The translations under genes and the position numbers were made by a program. 34,111 bases of DNA. It comes from an uncultured Paraprevotella sp. (lineage in GTDB: Bacteria > Bacteroidota > Bacteroidia > Bacteroidales > Bacteroidaceae). Shown piece by piece: positions 17,160 through 28,408 of the stretch (the first letter of the stretch is position 1; every line of letters begins with the position of its first letter). The stretch lies in contig CALUKY010000024.1 in the NCBI GenBank assembly GCA_944321345.1, positions 1 through 34,111 on the forward strand, in the 5' to 3' direction. The notes under the pieces were generated by a model. The model ran no database searches. It was not told the origin of the DNA and saw only the letters and a program-made list of their open reading frames with translations.

Positions 17160-17190
17160 TTTGCTCTTTTAATCTTTTTTTGTTCCTTTG
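17160..17190 (+). promoter_or_regulatory. Promoter of the DUF4738-like gene
   Basis: TTTG at 17160-17163, 19-bp spacer, TTCCTTTG at 17183-17190 (one mismatch to TAnnTTTG). The predicted leader to the ATG at 17210 is about 15 nt, which excludes the in-frame ATG at 17180. Confidence 0.5.
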
Positions 17191-17209
17191 CCCTAAAAAA
17201 AGAAAAAGT

Positions 17210-17770
17210 ATGAAATTATACACTCTTATAGCATGCGGTTTGCTTGCCGGGCTGTTTTCTGCATGTAAGGATCAGAAAAAGAATGATAGCAATGAATCCT
17301 TGTCCGGCCGGAATACCACAGATACGGTTGCCGCTGTGCAACATATGAATGAATACCACTATACGGATCAGGTAAAGTGGCGTGGAAAAACGGTGACTTA
17401 TCAGGTAGAAAGACATGCCGTGGACTCTTTGCCCGTGGTGACTGATGAGGCCGGCGAACAATTCTCGGACAACATGATCACCTTGACTTTAAAACAAGGC
17501 GACCGTGAGCTGTTTCACAAGAGTTTTTATAAACGCTCCTTCAAGGAATTTATGGACCCCGATTTTTATGCGCATTCCATACTGGAGGGTATGGCTTTCG
17601 ATCAGGAGCAGGAAGGGAACTTACGCTTTGCGGTAAGTGTAAGTTATCCGATGTCTGATCTCTATATCCCTCTTCTCATCACCATTCGTCCTGATGGCAG
17701 CTATGTCATATCCAAAGATCTGGTTTTGGATAATGTCGTGGAAACTTTGGATACAACAGATGTGGAATGA
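17210..17770 (+). CDS. Small lipoprotein, DUF4738-like
   Basis: Encodes 186 residues. The start at 17210 opens into a lipoprotein signal (MKLYTLIACGLLAGLFSAC) with the lipobox Cys at residue 19. The mature part begins with a charged, Asn/Ser-rich linker and then a beta-rich domain (WRGKTVTYQVERHAVDSLP, NMITLTLKQGDRELFHKSF, LRFAVSVSYPMSDLYIPLL). This agrees with my memory of DUF4738 proteins of Bacteroides, but the family name is held with moderate confidence. Function unknown. It is divergent from the DUF4230 operon across about 190 bp. Confidence 0.65.
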   Translation: MKLYTLIACGLLAGLFSACKDQKKNDSNESLSGRNTTDTVAAVQHMNEYHYTDQVKWRGKTVTYQVERHAVDSLPVVTDEAGEQFSDNMITLTLKQGDRELFHKSFYKRSFKEFMDPDFYAHSILEGMAFDQEQEGNLRFAVSVSYPMSDLYIPLLITIRPDGSYVISKDLVLDNVVETLDTTDVE

Positions 17771-17922
17771 GATAAAAAACTGAATCCTGCCGGTATCTGC
17801 TTTTCAAAAAAATATTTCTCTTTTTTTTTGAAAAAGTTTTCATGGAAATATTTTCTTTATCATATTTTTTTCGTAACTTTCGAACAGTCAACCAAAGTAT
17901 TAACTTTAAAAACGAGAAAGTC

Positions 17923-18372
17923 ATGATGAAGAAATTTATGGTGTTGTTAGCCTTAATTTTAGGCGCAACTACAATTTCGGCGCAGTCTGTTAAAAAGGCA
18001 GATCTGGTAGGTACATGGCAGTTATGCAACATGATTGACGGAATGTTGGATTCCTCTCCGGAGATTAAACGGGCTCCTTACCTGAAAGTTTTCAGCCCGG
18101 GTGGCAATTTGACCAACCTGATGATTTCCAAAGAGGGAGATGTATTCCTCACCATGGAAGGTACATACGAGAAGAAATCTGACAGCAGTTATGTGGAGCA
18201 TATCAAGAAGTTGTTGGTTTCTTCTGCTATGGACGGAGTGGACAATGAAATGAAGTATGAGTTTCTGAATGAAAATCTGATGGTCATTACTTTCCAGATC
18301 GTTGACGAGAATGGGGATACCCTGAATTGTCAGGAAGTATGGGAACGTGTATCCATGCCGTCAAGAGAATAG
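17923..18372 (+). CDS. Exported lipocalin-like protein (DUF4488-like)
   Basis: Encodes 149 residues from ATG 17923; a second ATG at 17926 is an equal candidate. The signal peptide ends ATTISAQS, predicting export to the periplasm. The mature protein starts with KKADLVGTWQLCNM, the GTWxL opening of lipocalin-like beta-barrels, followed by LKVFSPGGNLTNLMIS and the closing CQEVWERV. TAACTTTC at 17874-17881 could be the -7 element. Ligand unknown. Family assignment to DUF4488 is by pattern memory only. Confidence 0.65.
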   Translation: MMKKFMVLLALILGATTISAQSVKKADLVGTWQLCNMIDGMLDSSPEIKRAPYLKVFSPGGNLTNLMISKEGDVFLTMEGTYEKKSDSSYVEHIKKLLVSSAMDGVDNEMKYEFLNENLMVITFQIVDENGDTLNCQEVWERVSMPSRE

Positions 18373-18395
18373 TGATTAGGTTAATACGGTACTAC

Positions 18396-18425
18396 AAAAG
18401 CACCAGACTTTGGTCTGGTGCTTTT
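18396..18425. terminator. Bidirectional terminator
   Basis: Perfect 13-bp arms AAAAGCACCAGAC (18396-18408) and complement (18413-18425) with a 4-nt loop, shared by the convergent lipocalin-like gene and the lysS operon. Confidence 0.8.
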
Positions 18426-18429
18426 CGTT

Positions 18430-19158
18430 TTATATAAAGGTGCGTCGGATTTCCTCCCAATTGTCTTTCAGCTCCTGCATGGAGTGAAAGAGAAGATTTG
18501 CTCCGGCATCCAGCAGTACCTGGTCGGGCAGGGGACCGGTATTGACAGCTATGGTAAAAATCCGGGCCGCCACTCCGGCTTCTACGCCTAAGGGGGCGTT
18601 TTCCACAACGATGCCTTCCCAAGGTTCCACTCCGGCCTTTTTCAGTCCCATAAGGTAGGGCTCCGGATTGGGTTTGCCGTATTTTACGTCAAAGCTGGTT
18701 ACCATCTTGTCTTTGGTAAAGATTCCCGGAAAGTGTTTGTTCAGACGGTCTATCAGGGAGAGCTGTCCCGAACCGGTGACCAGTACCGGCTGGCAACCGT
18801 CTTCCTTCACGGCATACAGCATTTCCTTGGCTCCCGGCATTTCCGGAGCTTCTTCGCGCATATTGAATACATCAGCCTTGGCCTGATAGATTTCATCCAG
18901 TTCTTCTTCGGTTGCGTCACGGCCCCAGTATTTCTGTGTCAACAGGTTGATGGTACCGTTTCCGGTTCTTCCTTCGTGCATATAGGCCTCCTCAGGACTC
19001 ATCTTGAGTCCGAATTGTGTCATGGCGTGGCTCCAGGCATATGCGTGGTTGGGCATTGAATCGAAGAGCACTCCGTCCATATCAAATAAGACGGCTTTGA
19101 GGCGGGTAGCCTCAAAGCCGTTGGAGGTAAGATATTGTTCTCTTTCTTTTTCGAACAT
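18430..19158 (-). CDS. HAD-superfamily phosphatase/phosphomutase-like
   Basis: Encodes 242 residues of the beta-phosphoglucomutase-like HAD subfamily. Motif I is VLFDMDGVLFDS (nucleophile Asp near residue 26), motif II VLVTGSG, motif III Lys in KYGKPNPEPYL, and motif IV VVENAPLGVEAG. A helical cap lies between motifs I and II. It is the last gene of the lysS-gpsA-pgi operon, 13 bp after pgi, so a sugar-phosphate substrate is likely; the phosphatase versus mutase choice is not settled by sequence. Confidence 0.85.
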   Translation of the reverse strand: MFEKEREQYLTSNGFEATRLKAVLFDMDGVLFDSMPNHAYAWSHAMTQFGLKMSPEEAYMHEGRTGNGTINLLTQKYWGRDATEEELDEIYQAKADVFNMREEAPEMPGAKEMLYAVKEDGCQPVLVTGSGQLSLIDRLNKHFPGIFTKDKMVTSFDVKYGKPNPEPYLMGLKKAGVEPWEGIVVENAPLGVEAGVAARIFTIAVNTGPLPDQVLLDAGANLLFHSMQELKDNWEEIRRTFI

Positions 19159-19171
19159 AATGATATCTTGA

Positions 19172-20521
19172 TTATTTGTTCAGTCGTGCGCGTATTGCTT
19201 CACTTTCCTTTTCATAACCCGGTTTGTTGAGCAGGGCAAACATGTTTTTCTTGTAAGCCTCTACACCCGGCTGGTTGAAAGTATTTACACCCAGCAGATT
19301 ACCGCTGATACCGCAAGCCTTCTCGAAGAAGTAGATGATCTGTCCCAGATAATACTCGTTCAGAGTCGGTACAGACAGACGCATATTAGGCACACCACCG
19401 TCTACGTGAGCCAGCTGAGTACCCAGTTCGGCCATCTTGTTTACTTCGTCGATTCTCTTTCCGGCCAGGAAGTTCAATCCGTCGAGATTCTCTTCGTCGC
19501 TCGGGAAGAGCAGAGTGTGGTTAGAAGACTCAACGCTGATTACGGTTTCGAAGATGGTACGCTCACCTTCCTGAATCCACTGTCCCATAGAGTGCAGATC
19601 GGTAGTGAAGTCAACAGCTGCCGGGAAGATTCCCTTGCCGTCTTTTCCTTCTGATTCGCCGTACAGCTGTTTCCACCATTCGTTCATGAAGTGCAGCTTA
19701 GGCTGATAGTTTACCAGAATCTCGATCTTCTTGCCGCTCTGATACAAGGCGTTTCTGCAAGCTGCATAAACAGCTGAAGGGTTCTCCAGGAATGGAACTT
19801 CAGGAGCAGTAGCTTTTTCCATGTCAGTAGCACCGGCAACCAGTTGTTCGATGTCGAATCCGGCAATGGCGATGGGCAGCAAGCCTACCGGAGTCAGTAC
19901 AGAGAAGCGTCCGCCTACATTGTCCGGAATGATGAAGCTCTTGTAGCCCTCTTTGTCGGCAGTAGTACGTGCGGCACCCTTCTTGGCGTCGGTAATTGCT
20001 ACGATAACCTTCTTGGCCTCTTCTTTTCCTCTCTGGTCTTCACATTGCTTTTTCAGCAGACGGAAAGCCAAAGCTGTTTCGGTAGTAGTACCGCTCTTGG
20101 AGATGTTGATGACACCGAATTTCTTGTCCTTCAGATAGTCGCTCAACTCAGCCAGATAGTCCTCACCGATGTTGTTACCTGCAAACAATATGACAGGATT
20201 CTTTTTGTCGTTCAGCAGCCACTGGAAGCTGTTGCTCAAAGCCTCGATGACGGCTCTGGCACCCAGGTAGCTACCACCGATACCTGCCACAACCACCACT
20301 TCGCAATTCTCACGAATCACCTGAGCAGTAGCGTTCAGCTCATTGATAAACTCTTTGGTGATAGATGACGGCAAGTGCAGCCAGCCCAAAAAGTCATTAC
20401 CCGGACAGGTTCCGTTTTCAAGAGCCTCCTGTGCAGCCTTAACCTGCGGTTCAAATGCTGCGATTGCATCTTCGCTCAGAAACTGAGATGCTTTTGTGAT
20501 GTCTAATTGAATATTTTTCAT
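19172..20521 (-). CDS. pgi: Glucose-6-phosphate isomerase
   Basis: Encodes 449 residues, the length of the shorter bacterial form. It interconverts glucose 6-phosphate and fructose 6-phosphate in glycolysis. Visible signatures: [19 protein letters not shown] (phosphate-binding loop), [37 protein letters not shown], and the C-terminal [14 protein letters not shown] carrying the catalytic Lys region. It follows gpsA by 28 bp on the same strand. Confidence 0.95.
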   Translation of the reverse strand: MKNIQLDITKASQFLSEDAIAAFEPQVKAAQEALENGTCPGNDFLGWLHLPSSITKEFINELNATAQVIRENCEVVVVAGIGGSYLGARAVIEALSNSFQWLLNDKKNPVILFAGNNIGEDYLAELSDYLKDKKFGVINISKSGTTTETALAFRLLKKQCEDQRGKEEAKKVIVAITDAKKGAARTTADKEGYKSFIIPDNVGGRFSVLTPVGLLPIAIAGFDIEQLVAGATDMEKATAPEVPFLENPSAVYAACRNALYQSGKKIEILVNYQPKLHFMNEWWKQLYGESEGKDGKGIFPAAVDFTTDLHSMGQWIQEGERTIFETVISVESSNHTLLFPSDEENLDGLNFLAGKRIDEVNKMAELGTQLAHVDGGVPNMRLSVPTLNEYYLGQIIYFFEKACGISGNLLGVNTFNQPGVEAYKKNMFALLNKPGYEKESEAIRARLNK

Positions 20522-20549
20522 TTTCTTACACTTTAAAATAAGTATATTT

Positions 20550-21545
20550 TTATCTGAATGAATCCGTTAATAGTTTGATTTCAATACTAGGGGAAATGCG
20601 CTCATATAATATATTATAGACCGCGTCCAATATTGGCATGTTTACATGCAGATGGCGGTTCAGATCCTTCATGCATTTGGTGCCATAATATCCCTCTGCA
20701 ATCATTTCCATTTCAATTTGCGCGCTTTTTACGCTGTATCCCTTGCCGATCATGGTTCCGAATACACGGTTACGGCTGAAATTGGAATATCCGGTTACCA
20801 GCAGGTCGCCCAGATAGACAGAATCAATCAGGCTTCTTTCTATCGGATGTACTGTTTTCAGGAAACGTTTCATTTCCTGTACAGCATTGGCTATCAGTAC
20901 GGCCTGGAAGTTGTCTCCATATTTCAGACCGTTGCAGATGCCTGATGCGATGGCATAGACATTTTTCAGTACCGATGCATATTCGATACCGATAACGTCG
21001 GCGCTGATTTTGGTCTTGACATACTGGCTGGCCATCATATCGGCAAAGCACTGCGCCTTTTTCAGGTCGGAACAGCCGATGGTCAGATAGGTAAGCCGGT
21101 CCATCGCTACTTCCTCGGCGTGGCTCGGTCCGCCCAGTACCGCAAGATTTTCATCGGGCACATTATATACCTGGTGGAAATATTCTGAACAGACCAGGTT
21201 CTCGTCGGGTACAATACCCTTGATGGCTGTAACGATGAATTTGTCTCGGAGCTTTACTTTAAGTTTTTTCAGATGGCTTTTCAGGTAAGGTGAGGGAGTG
21301 ACAAAGATCAGAGTATCCGAGTTTTCCACCACCTTATTTATATCTGAAGAGAAATGAATACGATCGACATCAAAATGAACGCTCGTAAGATATGCAGGGT
21401 TATGGCCCAAACGACGGAACTCCTCAATGCGGTCGTCCCGTCGCATGTACCAATAAATGGAGTCGTTTTGCTCCAGCATCATCTTGGCTATGGCGGTAGC
21501 CCAGCTACCGCCACCCATGATTGCTATGGTTCCGCAATTCTCCAT
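20550..21545 (-). CDS. gpsA: NAD(P)-dependent glycerol-3-phosphate dehydrogenase
   Basis: Encodes 331 residues. It reduces dihydroxyacetone phosphate to sn-glycerol 3-phosphate for phospholipid synthesis. The Rossmann start is [15 protein letters not shown], a GGGSWA form of the usual GxGxxG; TAIKGI and [12 protein letters not shown] follow, then [17 protein letters not shown] with the catalytic Lys, and the substrate loop [16 protein letters not shown]. It begins 10 bp after the lysS stop, clearly in the same operon. Confidence 0.95.
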   Translation of the reverse strand: MENCGTIAIMGGGSWATAIAKMMLEQNDSIYWYMRRDDRIEEFRRLGHNPAYLTSVHFDVDRIHFSSDINKVVENSDTLIFVTPSPYLKSHLKKLKVKLRDKFIVTAIKGIVPDENLVCSEYFHQVYNVPDENLAVLGGPSHAEEVAMDRLTYLTIGCSDLKKAQCFADMMASQYVKTKISADVIGIEYASVLKNVYAIASGICNGLKYGDNFQAVLIANAVQEMKRFLKTVHPIERSLIDSVYLGDLLVTGYSNFSRNRVFGTMIGKGYSVKSAQIEMEMIAEGYYGTKCMKDLNRHLHVNMPILDAVYNILYERISPSIEIKLLTDSFR

Positions 21546-21555
21546 GATGTTTTGT

Positions 21556-23286
21556 TTATTTCAGTTTCTCAACCCATTCCGCAATATCATTTACGGACGG
21601 CTTGGTCATCTCTAATTTATATTTCTTAATGATATCGCCAATCTGCTGCTGAATCTTTTGCGGATTGCCGTCTTTCAGGTCGTTTACCAGATTATATCCG
21701 GCCTTTTGCAGTACCGGAACGATTTCTTCGGGCACTCCGATGGCTACATATTCGCGTGGAGCGTCTTTTGGGATTTTCTTTTCCGGACGCATCTGCGGGA
21801 AGAACAGAACTTCCTGAATGGTTGTCTGTCCGGTGAGGAGCATGGTCAGACGGTCCATACCGATACCGATACCGGCCAGATTCGGCATACCGTATTGCAG
21901 GGCGCGCAGGAAATCCTGATCGATGAACATAGCCTCGTCGTCTCCCTTTTCGCTTAGGCGCAACTGCTCCTGGAAGCGCTCTTCCTGATCGATCGGATCG
22001 TTCAGCTCCGAGTAAGCGTTAGCCAACTCCTTACCGTTGACCATCAACTCAAAGCGCTCGGTCAGTTCCGGATTGTTACGGTGCTTCTTGGTCAGCGGAG
22101 ACATCTCGATCGGATAATCGGTGATGAATGTAGGCTGGATGAAAGTTCCTTCGCAGAATTCGCCGAAGATCTCGTCGATCATCTTGCCTTTACCGAAGGT
22201 CTCGTCCACCTCTTCCAGTTTCAGGGCTTTGCAGACCTCACGGATTTCTTCTTCGCTCTTTCCGTTCAGGTCGTATCCTGTCTTTTCTTTGATAGCATCC
22301 AGAATGGTGATACGCTTGTAAGGAGCCTTGAAGTCGATGATGTTGTCGCCCACCTTAACCTGAGTAGTACCGTTTACATCCAGTGCGATTTTCTCGAGCA
22401 GTTTTTCGGTGTACTCCATCATCCAGTAGATATCCTTGTAAGAAACGTAAAGCTCCATACAGGTGAACTCCGGATTGTGGTTGCGGTCCATACCCTCGTT
22501 ACGGAAGTTCTTAGAGAACTCGTATACACCCTCGAAACCGCCTACGATCAATTTCTTCAGATACAATTCGCAGGCAATACGCATATACAGGTCGATATCC
22601 AATGCGTTATGGTGGGTGATGAACGGACGCGCTGAGGCTCCACCCGGAATAGACTGCAGGATTGGAGTTTCAACTTCGGTATAACCGTCCTTGTCGAAGA
22701 AATCTCTCATGGATTTGAAGATCTTGGATCTTTTCAGGAAGGTTTCCTTTACGCCCTGATTTACCACGAGGTCAACATAACGCTGTCTGTATCTCAATTC
22801 CGGATCATCGAAAGAGTCATAAACCTCACCGTCCTTGGTCTTCACGATAGGCAGTGGCTTGATGCTCTTGGCCAGAACGGTCAGTTCTTTGGCATGCACA
22901 CTGATTTCGCCGGTCTGGGTCTTGAATACAAATCCCTTGATTCCGATGAAATCGCCCAAGTCGAGCAGCTTCTTGAAAACAGTAGTATACATGTCTTTGT
23001 TTTCGCCCGGGCAAATATCGTCACGAGTGATATATACCTGAATACGTCCTTTTGAGTCTTGGAGTTCGATGAAAGAAGCCTTACCCATGATGCGTCGGCT
23101 CATCATACGGCCGGCAATGCAGACTTCTCTCGGTTCATCGGTTTCGCAGAATTCATTGCGTATATCCGTTGAGAATGCGTTGGTAGGGTATTCGGCAGCC
23201 GGATACGGGTCGATGCCCAGAGCGCGCATTTCATTCAGATTATTACGTCTTACGATTTCCTGTTCACTTAATTCTAAAATATTCAT
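21556..23286 (-). CDS. lysS: Lysyl-tRNA synthetase, class II
   Basis: Encodes 576 residues from ATG 23286 (MNILELSEQEIVRRN); an upstream in-frame ATG at 23316 overlaps the promoter and is rejected. It charges tRNA-Lys. An N-terminal OB-fold anticodon-binding domain (residues about 50-150, with VCIAGRMMSRRIMGKASFIELQ) is followed by the class II catalytic domain: motif 2 FRNEGMDRNHNPEFT and motif 3 GIGIGMDRLTMLL. The C-terminus has an extra tail of about 70 residues after motif 3 (from KKIPKDAPREY), seen in Bacteroidetes LysS. First gene of the operon. Confidence 0.95.
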   Translation of the reverse strand: MNILELSEQEIVRRNNLNEMRALGIDPYPAAEYPTNAFSTDIRNEFCETDEPREVCIAGRMMSRRIMGKASFIELQDSKGRIQVYITRDDICPGENKDMYTTVFKKLLDLGDFIGIKGFVFKTQTGEISVHAKELTVLAKSIKPLPIVKTKDGEVYDSFDDPELRYRQRYVDLVVNQGVKETFLKRSKIFKSMRDFFDKDGYTEVETPILQSIPGGASARPFITHHNALDIDLYMRIACELYLKKLIVGGFEGVYEFSKNFRNEGMDRNHNPEFTCMELYVSYKDIYWMMEYTEKLLEKIALDVNGTTQVKVGDNIIDFKAPYKRITILDAIKEKTGYDLNGKSEEEIREVCKALKLEEVDETFGKGKMIDEIFGEFCEGTFIQPTFITDYPIEMSPLTKKHRNNPELTERFELMVNGKELANAYSELNDPIDQEERFQEQLRLSEKGDDEAMFIDQDFLRALQYGMPNLAGIGIGMDRLTMLLTGQTTIQEVLFFPQMRPEKKIPKDAPREYVAIGVPEEIVPVLQKAGYNLVNDLKDGNPQKIQQQIGDIIKKYKLEMTKPSVNDIAEWVEKLK

Positions 23287-23313
23287 GATCGTTACAATTT
23301 CTGTATTTAATCG

Positions 23314-23344
23314 CAAAAATACAAAAGTTTTCCGAGCAGGGCAA
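23314..23344 (-). promoter_or_regulatory. Promoter of the lysS operon
   Basis: Minus strand: TTGC at 23344-23341, a 19-bp spacer, and TATTTTTG at 23321-23314, an exact TAnnTTTG. The leader to ATG 23286 is about 22 nt. Confidence 0.6.
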
Positions 23345-23439
23345 TGATTTTTGTATTTGTTGCTGAATTTCCTATCTAAAAATGTGTGTTGGCCTGTTCA
23401 AAAAGTCTGTTTTTGTAGCTTTTTATAACTTTTGGCAAG

Positions 23440-23868
23440 CTACCATTTTTTCAGATACACATTCGTTTCCTTTTGGCTGAATCCCATTTTCCGGTAAAGG
23501 TTGTTCGCTTTGATCCGTGATGGCTTCGAGGTGAAAAGCATCTGTTCCACCTGTAATTTTTCGGCTTCAGCGGTGGCATGTGAAACCAGCATGAACCCAC
23601 CTCCCTTTCCTTGGAATTCCGGAAGGACGACAACATCTTCCAGACAAGCTTTCTTGCCGGTGATACTATAGTAGACACCAAGGCAACAACAACCTATAAG
23701 TTCTTGGTTTTCTTTTTGATACAGTCCATAGATGTGACTGTCTTCTGCTTGGATCAACTGTATTAATTTTTCATAGGAGAAAGAACAGCTTTCGCTTAGG
23801 GTTCTTACCAGTAGCAGTAATCTCTGGCATTCGTGATTGTCCGGAGAGGTTATTTCTTTAATGTACAT
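23440..23868 (-). CDS. GNAT-family N-acetyltransferase
   Basis: Encodes 142 residues, one GNAT domain. The acetyl-CoA loop is VVVLPEFQGKGGGFMLVSHA (residues about 79-98), where the usual RxxGxG is QGKGGG, and the C-terminal NLYRKMGFSQKETNVYLKK matches motif B. The middle has YGLYQKENQELIGCCCLGVYY. The acceptor molecule is not known. It lies upstream of lysS on the same strand but 150 bp away and with a promoter between, so is not part of that operon. Confidence 0.8.
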   Translation of the reverse strand: MYIKEITSPDNHECQRLLLLVRTLSESCSFSYEKLIQLIQAEDSHIYGLYQKENQELIGCCCLGVYYSITGKKACLEDVVVLPEFQGKGGGFMLVSHATAEAEKLQVEQMLFTSKPSRIKANNLYRKMGFSQKETNVYLKKW

Positions 23869-24063
23869 TATATCAATCTTAAATTCAATGTGGCAAGATG
23901 CTAAAAAAAAACGTATTCTGCAAGTCTGTATCTAAAAAGAGCTTTGACATATTGTTAAATAATAAAAAAATGATTTTCTTCTATGGCTTCTTTGGTCTTT
24001 TGATATGGAAAATATGTATTTTAGCGCAAAGTGTTTGAAAAACCAAAATCCTTGATCTGAATT

Positions 24064-24839
24064 ATGAGAAATAAGAAGAAAGTAGTAACGGCTTTTTTGC
24101 TTTTATGTACATCGCCTGTACTGGCGGATGTTTTTTCCGAGATGCCCGGTGATGTGGAATTGCCGATCGCTTCGGCTCAGGCCAGTCAGTCGCAGCCGGG
24201 TGAGGGAATAGAACGTACTTATGATAAAGACATTTCAACGCTTTATCATTCTCCGTATTCAGGAACGGGTTTTCCGGTAGAGCTGACTTATCATTTTCAG
24301 CAACCGTCGCACGTGGACTATTTGGTTTATACCCCGCGTCAGGGCGGTGGCATGATACCGGTCTTGATTTCCTGGATTTCTTTGAAAAGGCCGGCATGTT
24401 GCGTCCGATCAATGCCTATATTGAGGATTACGGTGCCGACTGGCTTAAGATCAATGAATCCATGATTCAGGAATTGCGTAATCATGTTGCAGAAAAGGGC
24501 TACCCGAAGCCGAAGGGAGAGATCAATTATATTTCTGCCCGCAACTGGAAGATTTATCGTGACCGCTTGCCACTTGAGGGCGCAGCTGTTGACGAAGGAT
24601 GTTCCGAGACTTCTGGGCGCATTAAGGTGATGCACAATGTCTGGAAGAATGCCGTAGCCTTTGAAACCTATGATGCCGAAGGCAAATTGTTGCGTATTTC
24701 TATGGGTAGTCTTGGCGAAGACACTGACGACGGTTACAATTTTACTCAGGTGCTTTGGCCGCAGTCCCCTACGGAAAATGCCGCTTATATTATGGCTGTG
24801 GGATGGGACGGTACCCGAATCAAGTGTTATGAAAAATAA
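24064..24839 (+). pseudogene. Broken gene for secreted M60-like/discoidin-domain protein
   Basis: Two frames each hold half of one protein. Frame 1 (24064 to a stop at 24465) begins with a signal peptide (KKVVTAFLLLCTSPVLA) and a discoidin-like segment, IERTYDKDISTLYHSPYSG ... VDYLVYTPRQGG, then becomes nonsense after about 24344. Frame 2, from about 24345 to 24839, carries RWHDTGLDFLDFFEKAGML, YIEDYGADWLKINESM and later conserved text to the stop. The join is at GGGCGGTGG near 24342-24350. Since the discoidin-like start normally continues and an M60-type catalytic part would lie between, a large internal deletion with frame change is the simplest reading. M60 assignment is from memory of C-terminal patterns and is moderate. 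A strong terminator follows. Confidence 0.6.
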
Positions 24840-24849
24840 GAGGAATGTT

Positions 24850-24889
24850 AAGAATGGAACTGTGCGACATGGGGCGCAGTTCCATTCTT
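24850..24889 (+). terminator. Terminator after the M60-like pseudogene
   Basis: Perfect 13-bp arms AAGAATGGAACTG (24850-24862) and complement (24877-24889), T-rich after. Confidence 0.75.
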
Positions 24890-25204
24890 CTTTATAGACG
24901 GAAAATCTCCGCTACTTTATATTCATAAAAAACATCCCGACGATTCTAAAAAATTATCACCATGTTTTCATCAACCGTTCCAGAGCTTTTTTTCTGATAA
25001 TCGGTCTGAATACAGCTGTTTTTTCCATTTTATGCTTAGGAGAATCTTTTGGGATTTAAATCTTGTAATAAGTCCAATTTTAGTTTGATAATATTTTTTA
25101 TTGTAAAATACCTATATTTAGGTATGAGATATTTGAAAAATTCTACGTATCTTTGCATCGAGAAAAAGAGAAAGACGAAGTATCATATTTTTATCAATAT
25201 TTTT
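24890..25204 (+). promoter_or_regulatory. Regulatory region of pflB
   Basis: 315 bp without a gene. A perfect -7 element TATCTTTG is at 25148-25155, about 50 nt before the ATG at 25205; a matching -33 element is weak. A perfect inverted repeat, ATACCTA (25108-25114), 4-bp spacer, TAGGTAT (25119-25125), lies 22 bp upstream of the -7 element, at or just above the -33 position, where a repressor or activator could control it. The part before 25100 is AT-rich and shows nothing else. Confidence 0.5.
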
Positions 25205-27445
<2,241 letters not shown>

Positions 27446-27457
27446 TTTATTGAACAA

Positions 27458-28186
27458 GTGATTAAAGGAAAAATACATTCACTGGAGAGTTTCGGGACCG
27501 TTGACGGTCCCGGAATTCGTTTTGTGACCTTCCTGCAGGGATGCCCTCTGCGTTGTCAGTACTGTCACAACCCGGATACTTGGGACAAGAACCGCGCCGT
27601 GAAGTATGAGTACACTCCTCAGGAACTGCTTGAAGAGGTGTTGCGCTACAAAAGCTTTATCCGCAACGGTGGTGTGACTCTGACCGGTGGCGAACCGTTG
27701 GTGCAGGCTGAGTTTGCACGCGAGTATTTCCGTCTGTGCCGCGAGGCCGGACTGCATACGGCGCTCGATACTTCGGGAGCCATCTGCAATGAGCAGACGC
27801 TGGCCGTGCTGGACTACACCGATTTGCTGATGCTCGACATCAAGGCGCTGGATGAGGCCCTGTGCCGCAAGGTTTGCGGTAGCGACGGGCGCAATGCCTT
27901 GCGCTATCTGGACGAGGCCCAGAAGCGAGGTGTCAAGGTTTGGATCCGTCACGTGATCGTGCCGGGGCTGACCGATGACGACGAGCAGCTCGACCGCCTG
28001 GTGGAATATCTCAAGGGCTATCCGGTGGTGGAGAAAATCGAATGGTTGCCTTATCACACGATGGGCGTGTTCAAGTACGAGCAGTTGGGCTTGCCTTATC
28101 CGCTGAAGGATGTGGAACCGCTCTCGGCTGAACGGATCAAGACTATCCGTGAACGCTATAAGGATGTGTTTCCGGTTCAGAAATAA
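27458..28186 (+). CDS. pflA: Pyruvate formate-lyase activating enzyme
   Basis: Encodes 242 residues with a GTG start at 27458 (IKGKIHSLESFGTVDGPG). It is a radical SAM enzyme that makes the glycyl radical on PFL. The 4Fe-4S cluster cysteines are C29, C33 and C36 in the CPLRCQYCHN motif (CxxxCxxC); the SAM-binding TLTGGEPLVQ follows near residue 75. No extra ferredoxin-type cluster insert is present, as for true PflA. It is co-transcribed with pflB (12-bp gap). Confidence 0.95.
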   Translation: MIKGKIHSLESFGTVDGPGIRFVTFLQGCPLRCQYCHNPDTWDKNRAVKYEYTPQELLEEVLRYKSFIRNGGVTLTGGEPLVQAEFAREYFRLCREAGLHTALDTSGAICNEQTLAVLDYTDLLMLDIKALDEALCRKVCGSDGRNALRYLDEAQKRGVKVWIRHVIVPGLTDDDEQLDRLVEYLKGYPVVEKIEWLPYHTMGVFKYEQLGLPYPLKDVEPLSAERIKTIRERYKDVFPVQK

Positions 28187-28208
28187 TCAATGAAAGTATA
28201 ATGTAATG

Positions 28209-28242
28209 GCAGATTGTATCTTCGTTATGAGATGCAGTCTGC
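28209..28242 (+). terminator. Terminator of pflBA
   Basis: 13-bp arms with two GU pairs (28209-28221 and 28230-28242), then TGTTTTTTTG. Confidence 0.7.
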
Positions 28243-28315
28243 TGTTTTTTTGTATAAATATTTACATGTATTCAAAATAAAAGTTGCTTTTCTTTTCTCG
28301 TCTGCATTGTTTTTA

Positions 28316-28323
28316 TAACTTTG
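28316..28323 (+). promoter_or_regulatory. -7 element of TetR-type gene
   Basis: TAACTTTG, an exact TAnnTTTG; TTTT-C at 28293-28297 may be the -33 region. The leader to the ATG at 28409 is about 80 nt. Confidence 0.45.
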
Positions 28324-28408
28324 AATTCAGTTGGATAGATAAGTATATCCTATAGTTGCATTTGTGTAATAACGGGATTGATTTTCCCTATATATAATAC
28401 TTTTTATA

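Noticed and set aside
25049-25204. 52-residue N-terminal extension of pflB
   Set aside because: It includes the perfect -7 promoter element at 25148-25155, so it lies upstream of the transcript start.
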